Below, in pieces: positions 54,164 to 63,430 of a stretch of DNA of 64,000 bases (within the stretch, counting starts at the first letter, position 1; each line of letters begins with the position of its first letter). A program made the translations under genes and the position numbers. Under the pieces are notes generated by a model. That model saw only the letters and a program-made list of their open reading frames with translations, was not told the origin of the DNA and searched no databases. The stretch lies in contig NZ_BAFN01000001.1 in assembly GCF_000949635.1 (NCBI RefSeq), positions 620,001 through 684,000 of the forward strand, written 5' to 3'. This DNA comes from Candidatus Brocadia sinica JPN1. Its GTDB lineage: Bacteria; Planctomycetota; Brocadiia; Brocadiales; Brocadiaceae.

Positions 54164-56593
54164 TTATCTTGCCAGATAGCCAGGGTAAAAATCAGGACCC
54201 TGGATGTTATCCCACTGCGCCCCGATGTCTATCCACTCGACAAACAAATACCTCTCATCCTGCGTGAGGAATTTGTCGTGCATTACCCTTCCTTCAATCG
54301 GGAATACATTCTCTCTCGGCGCAAACTGACTCAAAGCCTCTTCATACAGCCTCCAGATCAACAAGCTGTTGATGGCTGATGATGGATGAACATACTTGCC
54401 GCCAAGGTTGGGATCCTTACCCCTCTGTGGTTCAAGCAAACTATTGTATGAACGGCTGAATGCTGCAACACCATCAACACTCGCCAGCTCTCCACCACCA
54501 CTCAAGTCCGGAGGATTGTTCGCATTGTGACAACCCGAACACTTTGCATCGATGATCGGCTGAATATCCCTGCGGAAATCCACCGTCCTCCTCTTCTCAT
54601 CTGTTAGACCTTCCACTGGCTGTGATGTCGTACCTGATGGTCCTCCATAGTACACGTCCGATGGCACCACCACATCCTCACCATGTTTTACCCCCTGATA
54701 GTTACCATTCTTATCAAGCTTCAGGTATGCAAATGCAAATGGTGAATCATAGTGACTCCTGTCATCATACCACCAGTTGTACAACGCCTTCGTGTGCTGG
54801 TTCTGGAATGCCCTGCCCCTGTAGGAACCATCATGACATCCACTGCAAATCCTGCCATGATATGGCCTCAGATATGCCCATGATAACCCGCTCTGCACTG
54901 CCATCCCCTTGTCATCCAATATCTGAATGTAATAAGGGGTGTCTGCCGTCTGTGACGTAACCACCGACCCGTCATCCTCTACATACTGATACCCGATTAT
55001 CCTTCTCTGCTGGAATGCAGTCCCTGAGTTGCTGCTTGACCTCTCTCCACCCAAAAGGTGGCTTCCAACTCCAGCCTTGAACCTGCTTGCCTCAGGCTCC
55101 ACACACTGCACACCCTGTACTATCCTCACTGCCTTCACATCGCCCGGCTTCATTACCTTCGCCCTCTCGGATGGATACGGGCCAACCTTCGTGTCTGTCA
55201 GTGTCGTGTCAAAACAAATCCATGTGCCCCAGGAATGTGGATATCCCTCCACCTTCACCTGGTCAAATGGCTGATACGTCACTGTCGTTACACCAAAGTT
55301 CTTCCCTGCGGTAAAGGTATTGATCCACCTTGGCTTGTACTTAATATACACAGGCGCTGGTTGATGATCGTTCCACTCCGGATCATTGTATACTAATTCC
55401 CCTGCCTTGCCATTCTTGCAGTCAAACCAATAGATTCCAAAATCACCTCTCTCTGCATAGGACACCAACATCCTGTCATCTGGAAGTGGGTATGGGCTCC
55501 TGTACAATCCACCATCATCCTTCGTCAGCCTCTCGTAGGTCTTGTTATAGGGAGCATCCCAACTGACTGCTGCCAATTGACCAACACCCCAGTTCATATA
55601 GGGTGACTCTACATATACCAGCTTTCTGTCTCCAAAGGTGATCTTGGCCTGAGATCTGCCACATGCGCCACCAATCTCATCCGGGCAGTTACCATAAATC
55701 GCCCTTGGATACGCGCCATCCCAGTTGTCTACTTCCAGCAACACCCTGCCTTTGCCTTCTGCCCTGCTACCATTGGCCTGGACGCTGGAAAACAGGATGT
55801 TTCCATCCGGCGTAAGCGCAGGATCATAGTTTGAACTCACGTTGTAAGTGATCTGATCTATCGAAGTATTCAGATGAGGAAACTCTATACCAGACAGCAC
55901 GTGACCGGTAATTCTCTCTGTCACATGGCCTCCCTGCGTATCCAACCTGAAAAGATTATACGCATACGGATTATGGAACTCGTCCCTCACGCCATCCGGA
56001 GAACCTGCGAAGATGATGAACCCCGTCTTCTCTACCGTGCCCCTCTCCTTCCAGTCTCCTTCAAAATACCTGTCTCTCCATATCACGCGACCCTGACCCT
56101 CTTCAATACTACCTGCCGCATAATAGATCGGGCTACGACAAGTACCTTTATAATCAGTCATCTGCCTTATCCCGCTGCCATCTACATTCATCTCCCATAT
56201 CTGACATCCGCCGCCCTTCTTGTGGATCCCGGCAAACGCAAACTTCTTACCATCCCAGTACGTGCAGGGATCAAAAGCTGACGCAAAATCATTGGTCAAT
56301 ACCTTCAATTCCTTTGTCTTTAAATTGTAGCTTACAATCCGGCTGCCCTCTGACACATAGTGCGGATAGTTCTGATACGGATCACCCTTTGCCGTCCTGG
56401 GTGACTGGGTAAACAATATCACGTCCACAGGACCCTGTACCTCTTTCGACATCCCGCTATAATCCGTCCATAAGGCCTTTCCCTGCTTCGAACCACCCGT
56501 CATTACCTGATTCGATGCAAAGATATCCCCACAGACCAACGCACCGACTACCAACGCCGATGCCATTACCCCTCCTATTATCCTCTTACTCAT
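54164..56593 (-). CDS. hzsA: Hydrazine synthase subunit alpha
   Basis: Catalytic subunit that joins NO-derived hydroxylamine and ammonium to hydrazine in the anammoxosome. Start ATG 56593 (AGGAGA upstream) gives 809 aa and a signal peptide (ASALVVGALVCGDIFA). Two heme c sites, RICSGCHDGSY and AKCSGCHNAN. With this start the first CXXCH His is residue 587 and a Tyr follows at 591, matching the His587/Tyr591 numbering I recall from the Kuenenia structure, where Tyr ligates active-site heme alpha-I. A beta-propeller-like N-terminal half (SAFDPCTYWDGKKFAFAG) is also present. Last gene of the three-gene operon. Confidence 0.96.
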   Translation of the reverse strand: MSKRIIGGVMASALVVGALVCGDIFASNQVMTGGSKQGKALWTDYSGMSKEVQGPVDVILFTQSPRTAKGDPYQNYPHYVSEGSRIVSYNLKTKELKVLTNDFASAFDPCTYWDGKKFAFAGIHKKGGGCQIWEMNVDGSGIRQMTDYKGTCRSPIYYAAGSIEEGQGRVIWRDRYFEGDWKERGTVEKTGFIIFAGSPDGVRDEFHNPYAYNLFRLDTQGGHVTERITGHVLSGIEFPHLNTSIDQITYNVSSNYDPALTPDGNILFSSVQANGSRAEGKGRVLLEVDNWDGAYPRAIYGNCPDEIGGACGRSQAKITFGDRKLVYVESPYMNWGVGQLAAVSWDAPYNKTYERLTKDDGGLYRSPYPLPDDRMLVSYAERGDFGIYWFDCKNGKAGELVYNDPEWNDHQPAPVYIKYKPRWINTFTAGKNFGVTTVTYQPFDQVKVEGYPHSWGTWICFDTTLTDTKVGPYPSERAKVMKPGDVKAVRIVQGVQCVEPEASRFKAGVGSHLLGGERSSSNSGTAFQQRRIIGYQYVEDDGSVVTSQTADTPYYIQILDDKGMAVQSGLSWAYLRPYHGRICSGCHDGSYRGRAFQNQHTKALYNWWYDDRSHYDSPFAFAYLKLDKNGNYQGVKHGEDVVVPSDVYYGGPSGTTSQPVEGLTDEKRRTVDFRRDIQPIIDAKCSGCHNANNPPDLSGGGELASVDGVAAFSRSYNSLLEPQRGKDPNLGGKYVHPSSAINSLLIWRLYEEALSQFAPRENVFPIEGRVMHDKFLTQDERYLFVEWIDIGAQWDNIQGPDFYPGYLAR

Positions 56594-56669
56594 CTGTTGG
56601 CCTTCTCCTTTCACTTTCTTAAAATATTCCACTTGAACCAATTACTTTCTCTTCCAATACTTCCACTAC

Positions 56670-57692
56670 TTATAGCGCCTTCAGGAACTCCACCAAATCC
56701 TGCAAATCCTGAGCGCTCAGGTGTGACGTCCTTCCATGCATGTCCTTATCATTTACCGTGTTGTTGATCGTATCAATCAACGTCCTGGCGCTCCCGTCAT
56801 GGAAATACGTGCCTGATGCATAGATGTCCCTTAGCGTCGGAGTATCAAATTCCTTTACCAGGTCCAACCCAATGATCGGCGTATCGCTCTCCTCTCCATA
56901 GGGATCCTCACCGGCATTCAATGCCTGCATGTTAAATACCTTACCCGGCGTTGACCTGAAACCCTTCACTCCTACACGACCGGTTCCCACATCATGGGTC
57001 TGTGCATCGCTAAACAAGGCTTTCGGATCCATTGCATCCCCCGGATGACACTCTGCACATCCCACAGCAGGGTCGTTAAATAACTTCTCACCCCTCTTTG
57101 CCGCCTCTGTCAAACTGCCATCCGCATTCCTGAACGGACTTCCCGTAAACTCCAATGCCCTGATGTAACAAATCAAAGATTCTAACCTCTCCGGCGAAAA
57201 GTTCTCGCTCCTGAACACAAACCCAGGGTCTCTTCCACACACCCTGTCCAGAGAACTTGTTGCACCTACGATTTCATCCGGATGACCCGTAAACCCTTCA
57301 TGCCTGAACGGAGGCAAATACCTTCCGCCACGGATATACTTCACGTTCTTCCAGCTTCCCCATCCTTCATCTCCAAGGTCCCAGATCAAACCCGTCGTCT
57401 GTCCCCTCTCATAATGGCAGCTGGCGCATGCATACTCACCCTGCAACCCCCATGATGCATCATTGAATATGAACTGCCCGTACCTCACCAGCTCACTCTT
57501 GAATGGTGAGTGTTTTACCCGATAATGCACCTCAGGCACCGTCAATGGCTCACCCCTGGGAAGAGGCTCCCACTCCGGCCCCGTCTGGATCGTTGCTACT
57601 ACCTGCGGCGTACCCGCCATCAACTCTCCAGTTGTCATCACCCCTGCTATACCAAGGGCCGCAATTAAACCAATCTTTAGACTACTCTTCAT
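56670..57692 (-). CDS. hzsB: Hydrazine synthase subunit gamma (diheme, MauG/CCP-like)
   Basis: 340 aa, signal peptide (IGLIAALGIAGVMTTGELMA). Two heme c sites, CASCHYERG and CAECHPGDA, in a cytochrome c peroxidase/MauG-like fold (VGVKGFRSTPGKVFNMQALN, DTPTLRDIYASGTYFHDGSA). In the known complex this subunit supplies the site forming hydroxylamine from NO. AGGAGG lies upstream of ATG 57692. It is separate from the beta gene, as in freshwater genera. Gene letters follow the hzsCBA order; subunit names are less ambiguous. Confidence 0.94.
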   Translation of the reverse strand: MKSSLKIGLIAALGIAGVMTTGELMAGTPQVVATIQTGPEWEPLPRGEPLTVPEVHYRVKHSPFKSELVRYGQFIFNDASWGLQGEYACASCHYERGQTTGLIWDLGDEGWGSWKNVKYIRGGRYLPPFRHEGFTGHPDEIVGATSSLDRVCGRDPGFVFRSENFSPERLESLICYIRALEFTGSPFRNADGSLTEAAKRGEKLFNDPAVGCAECHPGDAMDPKALFSDAQTHDVGTGRVGVKGFRSTPGKVFNMQALNAGEDPYGEESDTPIIGLDLVKEFDTPTLRDIYASGTYFHDGSARTLIDTINNTVNDKDMHGRTSHLSAQDLQDLVEFLKAL

Positions 57693-57780
57693 CTTTCTCT
57701 ATCCTCCTATAATCGAGATATACTCCAATGTTACAAACATGCTCAATTCCTGTCCTGCTTCTCTCAACGACCTTCCCCTA

Positions 57781-58911
57781 TTAATCCACTGGCGTCCTTA
57801 TCACCGTCACATTGTTGGAAAAATAGTTGGCTGCGTAGCAGAGCTTCCCGTCCGGCGACAAGCATACCGAGCTAGGCCCTAGCCCCGTTGGCACCCTGGC
57901 CACGAGATAATCCCTCACCAATCCAAGGTCATCCCTCATATAATCAAGCTCAGCCTGGGAATTTCCCCTCACGATATTCAATAACTTGCCCATATCCAAT
58001 ATCGTTACGCGGTGCATCCCCCTTACCCCAATGTACAAATACCGGCCCTTCGGATCCATCGCCAACCCATAAGGATTCCCGTCATAGTTGTTGAGCTCGT
58101 CCAGCGGCATCCTCGCTACCTTCCCGCCTGGCTTGGTCTCTAACACCGCTATGTTGTTCGTAAATACCTCGCCATTCTCCGCCTCGCATACCGGTAACCA
58201 GTTCTTCGGCGTCTCATAGGTCACCACCACATACTGACCATCCGGCGTGTACACAATGTCCCTCAGGTTGGAACTCTCCCTGATAACCCTCTTCTCCGTC
58301 ACCTTCCCCGTCGCAAGATCAATAAAGTTTACACTCCTGTTGATGGAACCACACGTGTCATTCACCACTGCTATCGTCTTCCCGTCCGGCGATATATCCA
58401 ACGTCCTTGGACCGTAATCACTCGTGTAGATCGACCTGATCTTCTCCATCCTCCCTGTATCAATCACATCGATCGTGTTCCACAAGTTCCCAGAACATGC
58501 AACATACGCGGTCTTCCCATCCTTGGAAATCTTGATCCCGCTTGGCCAGTCTCCTACCTTGATCTCCTTTATCGCCTGCTTCCTCGCTATATCTATCACC
58601 GACACACTGTCACTCTCGGCATTGCATACATACAAAAATGCATTATCAGGCGTGGGCGCCGCTGCCTCCGGCTGCACCTGCACTGCCACCTCACCTACCA
58701 CCTTCTGTGTCTTCGCATCCACAAACGTCACACTGTGACCAGACTGATTGCAAATGTACAACATCCCTCCATCCGGCGATGTCGTAACAAAAAACGGCGA
58801 TGGCATGTCCGTCTTCACATGCGTCCCCTGGATAAATCCAGCATTCGCTACCCCTCCTCCCACCATCACCGCCCCCAATACCAACGCTCCTATCCATCCT
58901 CTCTCTTTCAT
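57781..58911 (-). CDS. hzsC: Hydrazine synthase subunit beta (beta-propeller)
   Basis: 376 aa, signal peptide (GALVLGAVMVGGGVANA). Seven-bladed YVTN-type beta-propeller: repeats such as SPDGGMLYICNQSGHSVTFV, DNAFLYVCNAESDSVSVIDI and SPDGKLCYAANYFSNNVTVI. No heme motif. It scaffolds alpha and gamma in the complex. First gene of the operon, with AGGAGGGAAGGAAGAGCG before ATG 58911; 88 bp separate it from the gamma gene. Symbol follows hzsCBA order. Confidence 0.94.
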   Translation of the reverse strand: MKERGWIGALVLGAVMVGGGVANAGFIQGTHVKTDMPSPFFVTTSPDGGMLYICNQSGHSVTFVDAKTQKVVGEVAVQVQPEAAAPTPDNAFLYVCNAESDSVSVIDIARKQAIKEIKVGDWPSGIKISKDGKTAYVACSGNLWNTIDVIDTGRMEKIRSIYTSDYGPRTLDISPDGKTIAVVNDTCGSINRSVNFIDLATGKVTEKRVIRESSNLRDIVYTPDGQYVVVTYETPKNWLPVCEAENGEVFTNNIAVLETKPGGKVARMPLDELNNYDGNPYGLAMDPKGRYLYIGVRGMHRVTILDMGKLLNIVRGNSQAELDYMRDDLGLVRDYLVARVPTGLGPSSVCLSPDGKLCYAANYFSNNVTVIRTPVD

Positions 58912-59189
58912 CGCTCTTCCTTCCCTCCTAAATCTTCTACTTATCTTAAGGAATTATAGACATGAAACACTTTTACAATACCACATTTTATACCAATTCG
59001 GTTTACCGACTTACTGCTCAACGAATCCGCCAGAACCACCTCCTTTCACATTATACTACAATCTATCATTGAGTTTACCCACACCACTGCGTGTCTCTGT
59101 TTAAATTATCCGGCATTGTATGCTAGAGACAACCCATACTCTATTGCAAGCCATCAGTACCTACAAAAATTTATTGTAGTCGGAAAATG

Positions 59190-59205
59190 AGCAATATGTG
59201 TACCG
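59190..59205 (-). promoter_or_regulatory. Candidate sigma54 promoter upstream of hydrazine synthase
   Basis: On the minus strand CGGTACACATATTGCT carries GG and GC exactly 10 nt apart and a perfect TTGCT, against consensus TGGCACGNNNNTTGCW; three conserved positions differ. It would start transcription near 59179, leaving a leader of about 270 nt before hzsC. The remainder of the 504-bp gap (58912-59415) has no gene. Confidence 0.4.
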
Positions 59206-59363
59206 CTTTGCCATTACAAAAAATATATACTGCAACCTTCAGCAAAAACAGACGTTAGGTAAATCATATCCAGCTAATTCATTTTGGGACAAAAGACTAC
59301 AAATGGTCATTAAAAAATAGAGTTCCTTGGGGATGGCAGTTCTATCTTCTTGCCAGAAAAAGC

Positions 59364-59390
59364 GATAAAAAAATGACCATTTTTGGTCAT
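59364..59390 (-). terminator. Terminator of the sigma54 regulator operon
   Basis: On the minus strand ATGACCA, AAAA, TGGTCAT form a 7-bp stem followed by TTTTTTTAT, 26 bp after the regulator stop. The half-site TGGTCATTAAAAA recurs at 59304, so the sequence might also be a regulator-binding site. Confidence 0.75.
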
Positions 59391-59415
59391 GAAGTGTTAT
59401 GTCATTGTCACGCTG

Positions 59416-60804
59416 TTATGACGATGATTTGTCAAATAATTGCAATTTTACCAGTCTATTGCGAAGTGTTGTTCTGGGTATGCCTAATATTTCTGCCATT
59501 TTGACCTGATTACCATTTGTTTTTTGATGTGCCCATTGAATAAGTTTTTTTTCAACTTCCGTAAGTGCGTCTTGCAAGCTTATCGCTTGCTTGTTATACA
59601 AATCCATTGACAATAAATCTTTGTGTACATCAACTTTTCTCAGGTATTCTGGAAGTGTTTCTAATGAAATACCTTTTGATTTAGAAAACGCAACGGCGTG
59701 TTCTACAACATTTTCAAGCTCTCTGACATTTCCTGGCCAATCATAGGCCAGCAGCACATTCATTGCCTCTTGTGAAACATCCGGCAAAGCGTCCTCATAT
59801 TGGGATACAAACTTCTTCAAAAAATAATTGATTAAGAGGGGAATATCTTCCTTTCGTTCCCGTAACGGCGGAATACTAATTGGCACCACATTTAACCGGT
59901 AAAACAGGTCTTCTCTAAACCCCCCCTCTTTTACCCGTTCCAAAAGGTCTTTTTTTGTTGCGCAGATAATTCTCACATCAACGCTAAGGGTTTCTTCCCC
60001 TCCGACTCTTTCAAATGTCCTTTCTTGAAGCACACGTAAGAGTTTGACTTGCATATCCAATGGTATGTCGTCTACATCATCCAAAAAAATCGAACCTCCG
60101 TTTGCCAGCTCAAATCTTCCGCGTCTTGTCTTAATCGCACCTGTAAATGCCCCCTTCTCATGGCCAAAGAGTTCACTTTCCAGTATTTCTCTGTTTAATG
60201 CTGCACAACTCACCCTAATAAACGGACCCATTTTTCTACAACTGTGGTAATGAATGGCGCCCGCTATTTTTTCCTTTCCGGTTCCACTTTCTCCCCGTAT
60301 AAGAATAGTCGCCTCTCTCCCCGAAACGCTCACAACAGTCTCAAGCACCTTTTTCATGGCTTCGCTATTTCCGACAATATTGCAAAACTCAAACTCAGCT
60401 TGTATTTCGCCTCTCAGACGATTTACTTCGGCAGCCGTATTTTTGAAATGCAACGCCCTTTGAAGTTTAATAATCAATTCATCGGTCGAAAACGGTTTCG
60501 CGACATAATCATACGCCCCCTCTTTGATTGCCAACACAGCGCTTTCAAGGGTCCCGTATGCCGTCATGATGACGACAATTATTTCCTGATCGTATTTTTT
60601 AATCTCTTTCAGAAAATCCATTCCGTTCATACCTGACAATCTCAGGTCTGTTACCACCACATCATATTCTTCAGATTTAACCATTTTTAAACCATCGAGA
60701 GCATTATCCACTGATTTCACATGATAACCTTCCTTCTTCAACTGGCTTTCCAAAGATATTCTCATGAGTTTTTCGTCATCCACTATTAGCACCTTACCAT
60801 CCAT
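59416..60804 (-). CDS. NtrC-type sigma54 response regulator next to hydrazine synthase
   Basis: 462 aa. Receiver with acidic pair VDDEK and D53 (VTDLRLSG), sigma54 AAA+ domain with Walker A GESGTGKE, GAFTGA loop, Walker B GGSIFLDDVDDI and REDLFYRL, and a Fis-type HTH (MAEILGIPRTTLRNRL). Standard NtrC layout with no extra domain. It lies 504 bp upstream of hzsC on the same strand, with its kinase 22 bp further upstream. A terminator separates it from hydrazine synthase, so the tie is regulatory and not operonic. Targets are unproven. Confidence 0.94.
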   Translation of the reverse strand: MDGKVLIVDDEKLMRISLESQLKKEGYHVKSVDNALDGLKMVKSEEYDVVVTDLRLSGMNGMDFLKEIKKYDQEIIVVIMTAYGTLESAVLAIKEGAYDYVAKPFSTDELIIKLQRALHFKNTAAEVNRLRGEIQAEFEFCNIVGNSEAMKKVLETVVSVSGREATILIRGESGTGKEKIAGAIHYHSCRKMGPFIRVSCAALNREILESELFGHEKGAFTGAIKTRRGRFELANGGSIFLDDVDDIPLDMQVKLLRVLQERTFERVGGEETLSVDVRIICATKKDLLERVKEGGFREDLFYRLNVVPISIPPLRERKEDIPLLINYFLKKFVSQYEDALPDVSQEAMNVLLAYDWPGNVRELENVVEHAVAFSKSKGISLETLPEYLRKVDVHKDLLSMDLYNKQAISLQDALTEVEKKLIQWAHQKTNGNQVKMAEILGIPRTTLRNRLVKLQLFDKSSS

Positions 60805-60826
60805 ATTACGCTCCTACATATTTTTA

Positions 60827-63151
60827 TCAGGTCAAGACCGTTACTTTTCTCACTGGCAAGCAAACGTAAAATGTTGTCCCTTCGCCTGGTTTGCTCTTAA
60901 CTACTATGTTTCCATTATGATCGTCTACAATTCTCTTGCTGATTGCAAGTCCCAATCCGCTTCCCATTTCCTTTGTTGTAAAAAACGGATTGAATATCTT
61001 ATTGAGAATTTCCTCCGGAATCCCCGACCCGGTATCGGAAACAACAACCTGTATACTGGACGGTTGAAAGTCACAGTAACCAGTCTTAATTATCAAGCTC
61101 CCACCATTCTGCATGCTATCCAAAGCATTTACGATAATATTAATAATAACCTGTGAGATATTATCCGGGTCTCCATAGATTTCAGGTAAACCGGGAAACA
61201 AAATCTTCTCCAGCCGTATTCCAAGCTCTTTTATTCTATGATCCACAAACCGTAAGGAATTTTCTACGATCTCATTTAAACTATGGCTAGACATGTGTGT
61301 AGAGTACGGTCTGGAAAATGCCATCAACTGCTTTACAATAACCTCTATCCGTTTTAGCCCTTCTGACATCAGATCAAGAAACTCCAGATTTTGTGATATA
61401 TTCCCCGGCTCTTTTTTCATCATTTTTACAAAATTCTGCAATCCTCCTAACGGGTTGTTCACTTCATGGGCAACACCCGCAGCCAATTCTCCCACAGCAG
61501 CCAAGCGTTCTGCCTGAATCAGTTGCAACTCCATTTTTTTCCTTTCTGTAATATCCCGGCAAATCCACTGAATCGTTTTCCTTTTACCATATTCAATCGC
61601 ACTACCACTGATACTGGTAGGAGTGAGACGCCCATCTGCATGCTGATAATCAACATTATCTAGCATACCAGATCCTGTTTGATTTATTACCATCCACAAC
61701 TGTCTTGTCTTTTCCCGATCATATTCGGGGACTATATCCCATATCTTTTTTTGTCGTAATTCATCTTTTAAATATCCCGAGAGCTCCTCGGCCTTTTTAT
61801 TTGAATCAACAATCTGTGCCGAGTCTGCATCAAGAGTAAAAATAGCATCGTTAGCGAGATTGATAGATTCTCTATATTTTCCCTCAGATTCCCTCAGTTG
61901 GGCTGTCCGCTCACGAATCTTTTGCTCTAGTCCAGCATAAGACTCTTCCAATTTCTCAGCCATCTTATTAAACTCTGATGCAAGTATACCTACTTCATCT
62001 TCTGAGTTAATCGGAATGCGATGTCCGAGATTCCCCTTCCCAATCGCATTCGCCCCCTGAACCAACTGAAGAATGGGTTGTGTGATTCCGTGCGCCAGGA
62101 TAAAAACGATAACAACAATAACGAATACACTTACAATCGCCAGGGTAATTACCTGATCTTTTAATTCCATAATAGGCTGAAAGGCCTCAGACGTATCCTG
62201 CTTCACAATCAATCCCCATTTCAACTGAGGTATATAACGAAAAGCCGAAAGGACTTCTAACCCCCGGTAATCCAAAGCCTTTATAATTCCTTCTTCCTCA
62301 TCATCTAACATAAAAGACTCCGGCACAATTGTTTTCACAGGGATACTCATTTTTAATGCAGCATCCGTAAGATGTCGCGTATTATTGAGGAACAGTAACC
62401 GGTCCCCGTCGCGTCGCGCCAGTAAGGTCTCACCCGTTTCACCACTGCCAGGCCAGTCCTGCAGCAATGCTCCTATAGCATCATTTGTATTTACACGGAT
62501 AAGAACAATACCATTGATAATCTCTGTTTCCTCCATGGTAATTGGATCCGTTCTTTTCATGATGCCGAAAAGGGTCATTCCTATCCGCTTTGTATATCCG
62601 GAATAGTGGACATCTTTCAAAGGTATTCCATTATTTACCAGCACATCAAGATAATACTTGTAATCCCCATCTATTACCCCTATGTTTGATTCCATAGTGG
62701 AAATTACGGTCTCGCCGTTCTCTACATCGAGGATAGCTATTTCATCACAATAGATCAACTTTTCCTTGAGTTTGCCTAAATACTCTGAAAGTCTTTTATA
62801 ATAGACCTCGCCAATTTCCGATTCTTTCATCCTGTCAATAGTGTGAAATGCTTTTCTCAAGTAAAGCAGATTGGAAAACGATACCTCTAAAGATTTGTTT
62901 GTCGAAAGCACCCCAATATCAACCATCCTTTCCTGTAACCAGTTGCTGAGTTGTGCCTTTTTTAAATCCGCAATAGAGGTCAGCTTTTCAACCACTTTCT
63001 CGTTTAACGCTCTTTTTCCACGGTTATACGCCGTACTACTCACGATCAGGATAGGAAGTGTTGTCATGAGAATGAGATAGCAGATGAGTTTAACCTTGAT
63101 ACTCTTAAAAAACCCAACAAGACTTTTTGCCCACGTCCTATTTTTCATCAT
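60827..63151 (-). CDS. Membrane sensor histidine kinase, dCache-HAMP-PAS
   Basis: 774 aa. Transmembrane segments ~20-42 and ~335-358 bracket a double-Cache domain ([30 protein letters not shown]). Then HAMP (~355-410), PAS (~425-545, ending DITERKK), HisKA with H-box [14 protein letters not shown], and HATPase with [21 protein letters not shown] and GSGLGLAIS. It should read an extracytoplasmic small molecule and phosphorylate the sigma54 regulator 22 bp downstream. Starts at ATG 63151 with a second ATG at 63148. Confidence 0.93.
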   Translation of the reverse strand: MMKNRTWAKSLVGFFKSIKVKLICYLILMTTLPILIVSSTAYNRGKRALNEKVVEKLTSIADLKKAQLSNWLQERMVDIGVLSTNKSLEVSFSNLLYLRKAFHTIDRMKESEIGEVYYKRLSEYLGKLKEKLIYCDEIAILDVENGETVISTMESNIGVIDGDYKYYLDVLVNNGIPLKDVHYSGYTKRIGMTLFGIMKRTDPITMEETEIINGIVLIRVNTNDAIGALLQDWPGSGETGETLLARRDGDRLLFLNNTRHLTDAALKMSIPVKTIVPESFMLDDEEEGIIKALDYRGLEVLSAFRYIPQLKWGLIVKQDTSEAFQPIMELKDQVITLAIVSVFVIVVIVFILAHGITQPILQLVQGANAIGKGNLGHRIPINSEDEVGILASEFNKMAEKLEESYAGLEQKIRERTAQLRESEGKYRESINLANDAIFTLDADSAQIVDSNKKAEELSGYLKDELRQKKIWDIVPEYDREKTRQLWMVINQTGSGMLDNVDYQHADGRLTPTSISGSAIEYGKRKTIQWICRDITERKKMELQLIQAERLAAVGELAAGVAHEVNNPLGGLQNFVKMMKKEPGNISQNLEFLDLMSEGLKRIEVIVKQLMAFSRPYSTHMSSHSLNEIVENSLRFVDHRIKELGIRLEKILFPGLPEIYGDPDNISQVIINIIVNALDSMQNGGSLIIKTGYCDFQPSSIQVVVSDTGSGIPEEILNKIFNPFFTTKEMGSGLGLAISKRIVDDHNGNIVVKSKPGEGTTFYVCLPVRKVTVLT

Positions 63152-63430
63152 CTTCGGAATACAACTCCAAAATAAACCAACCTTTTATCCGGATCACAAA
63201 CAGGCATGATTCGTCATGCAAAGAAACGTTCTTTTGTTGACTTATTATAGTATTTATTTTACCATGTTGCATTGTACCTTAAAAACCTTCTTTTTTGTAA
63301 GTTTTTACCGCACCTAACAAAATCTACACGAGCACATTCTTTACCAGAAGGGATTGAGGGAAATCAAAATTGGTTTTTTCATGCAACGATACTGTGCCAT
63401 AACAATTGATAAAACTCCCGGAGAAAAACA

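Noticed and set aside
54622-56281. Plus-strand frames opposite hydrazine synthase alpha
   Set aside because: Antisense shadows; the minus-strand protein has heme motifs and expected length.
57781-58911. Reading the beta-propeller gene and the gamma gene as one fused protein (Scalindua style)
   Set aside because: Clear stop, own signal peptide and own ribosome-binding site on each gene, with an 88-bp gap.
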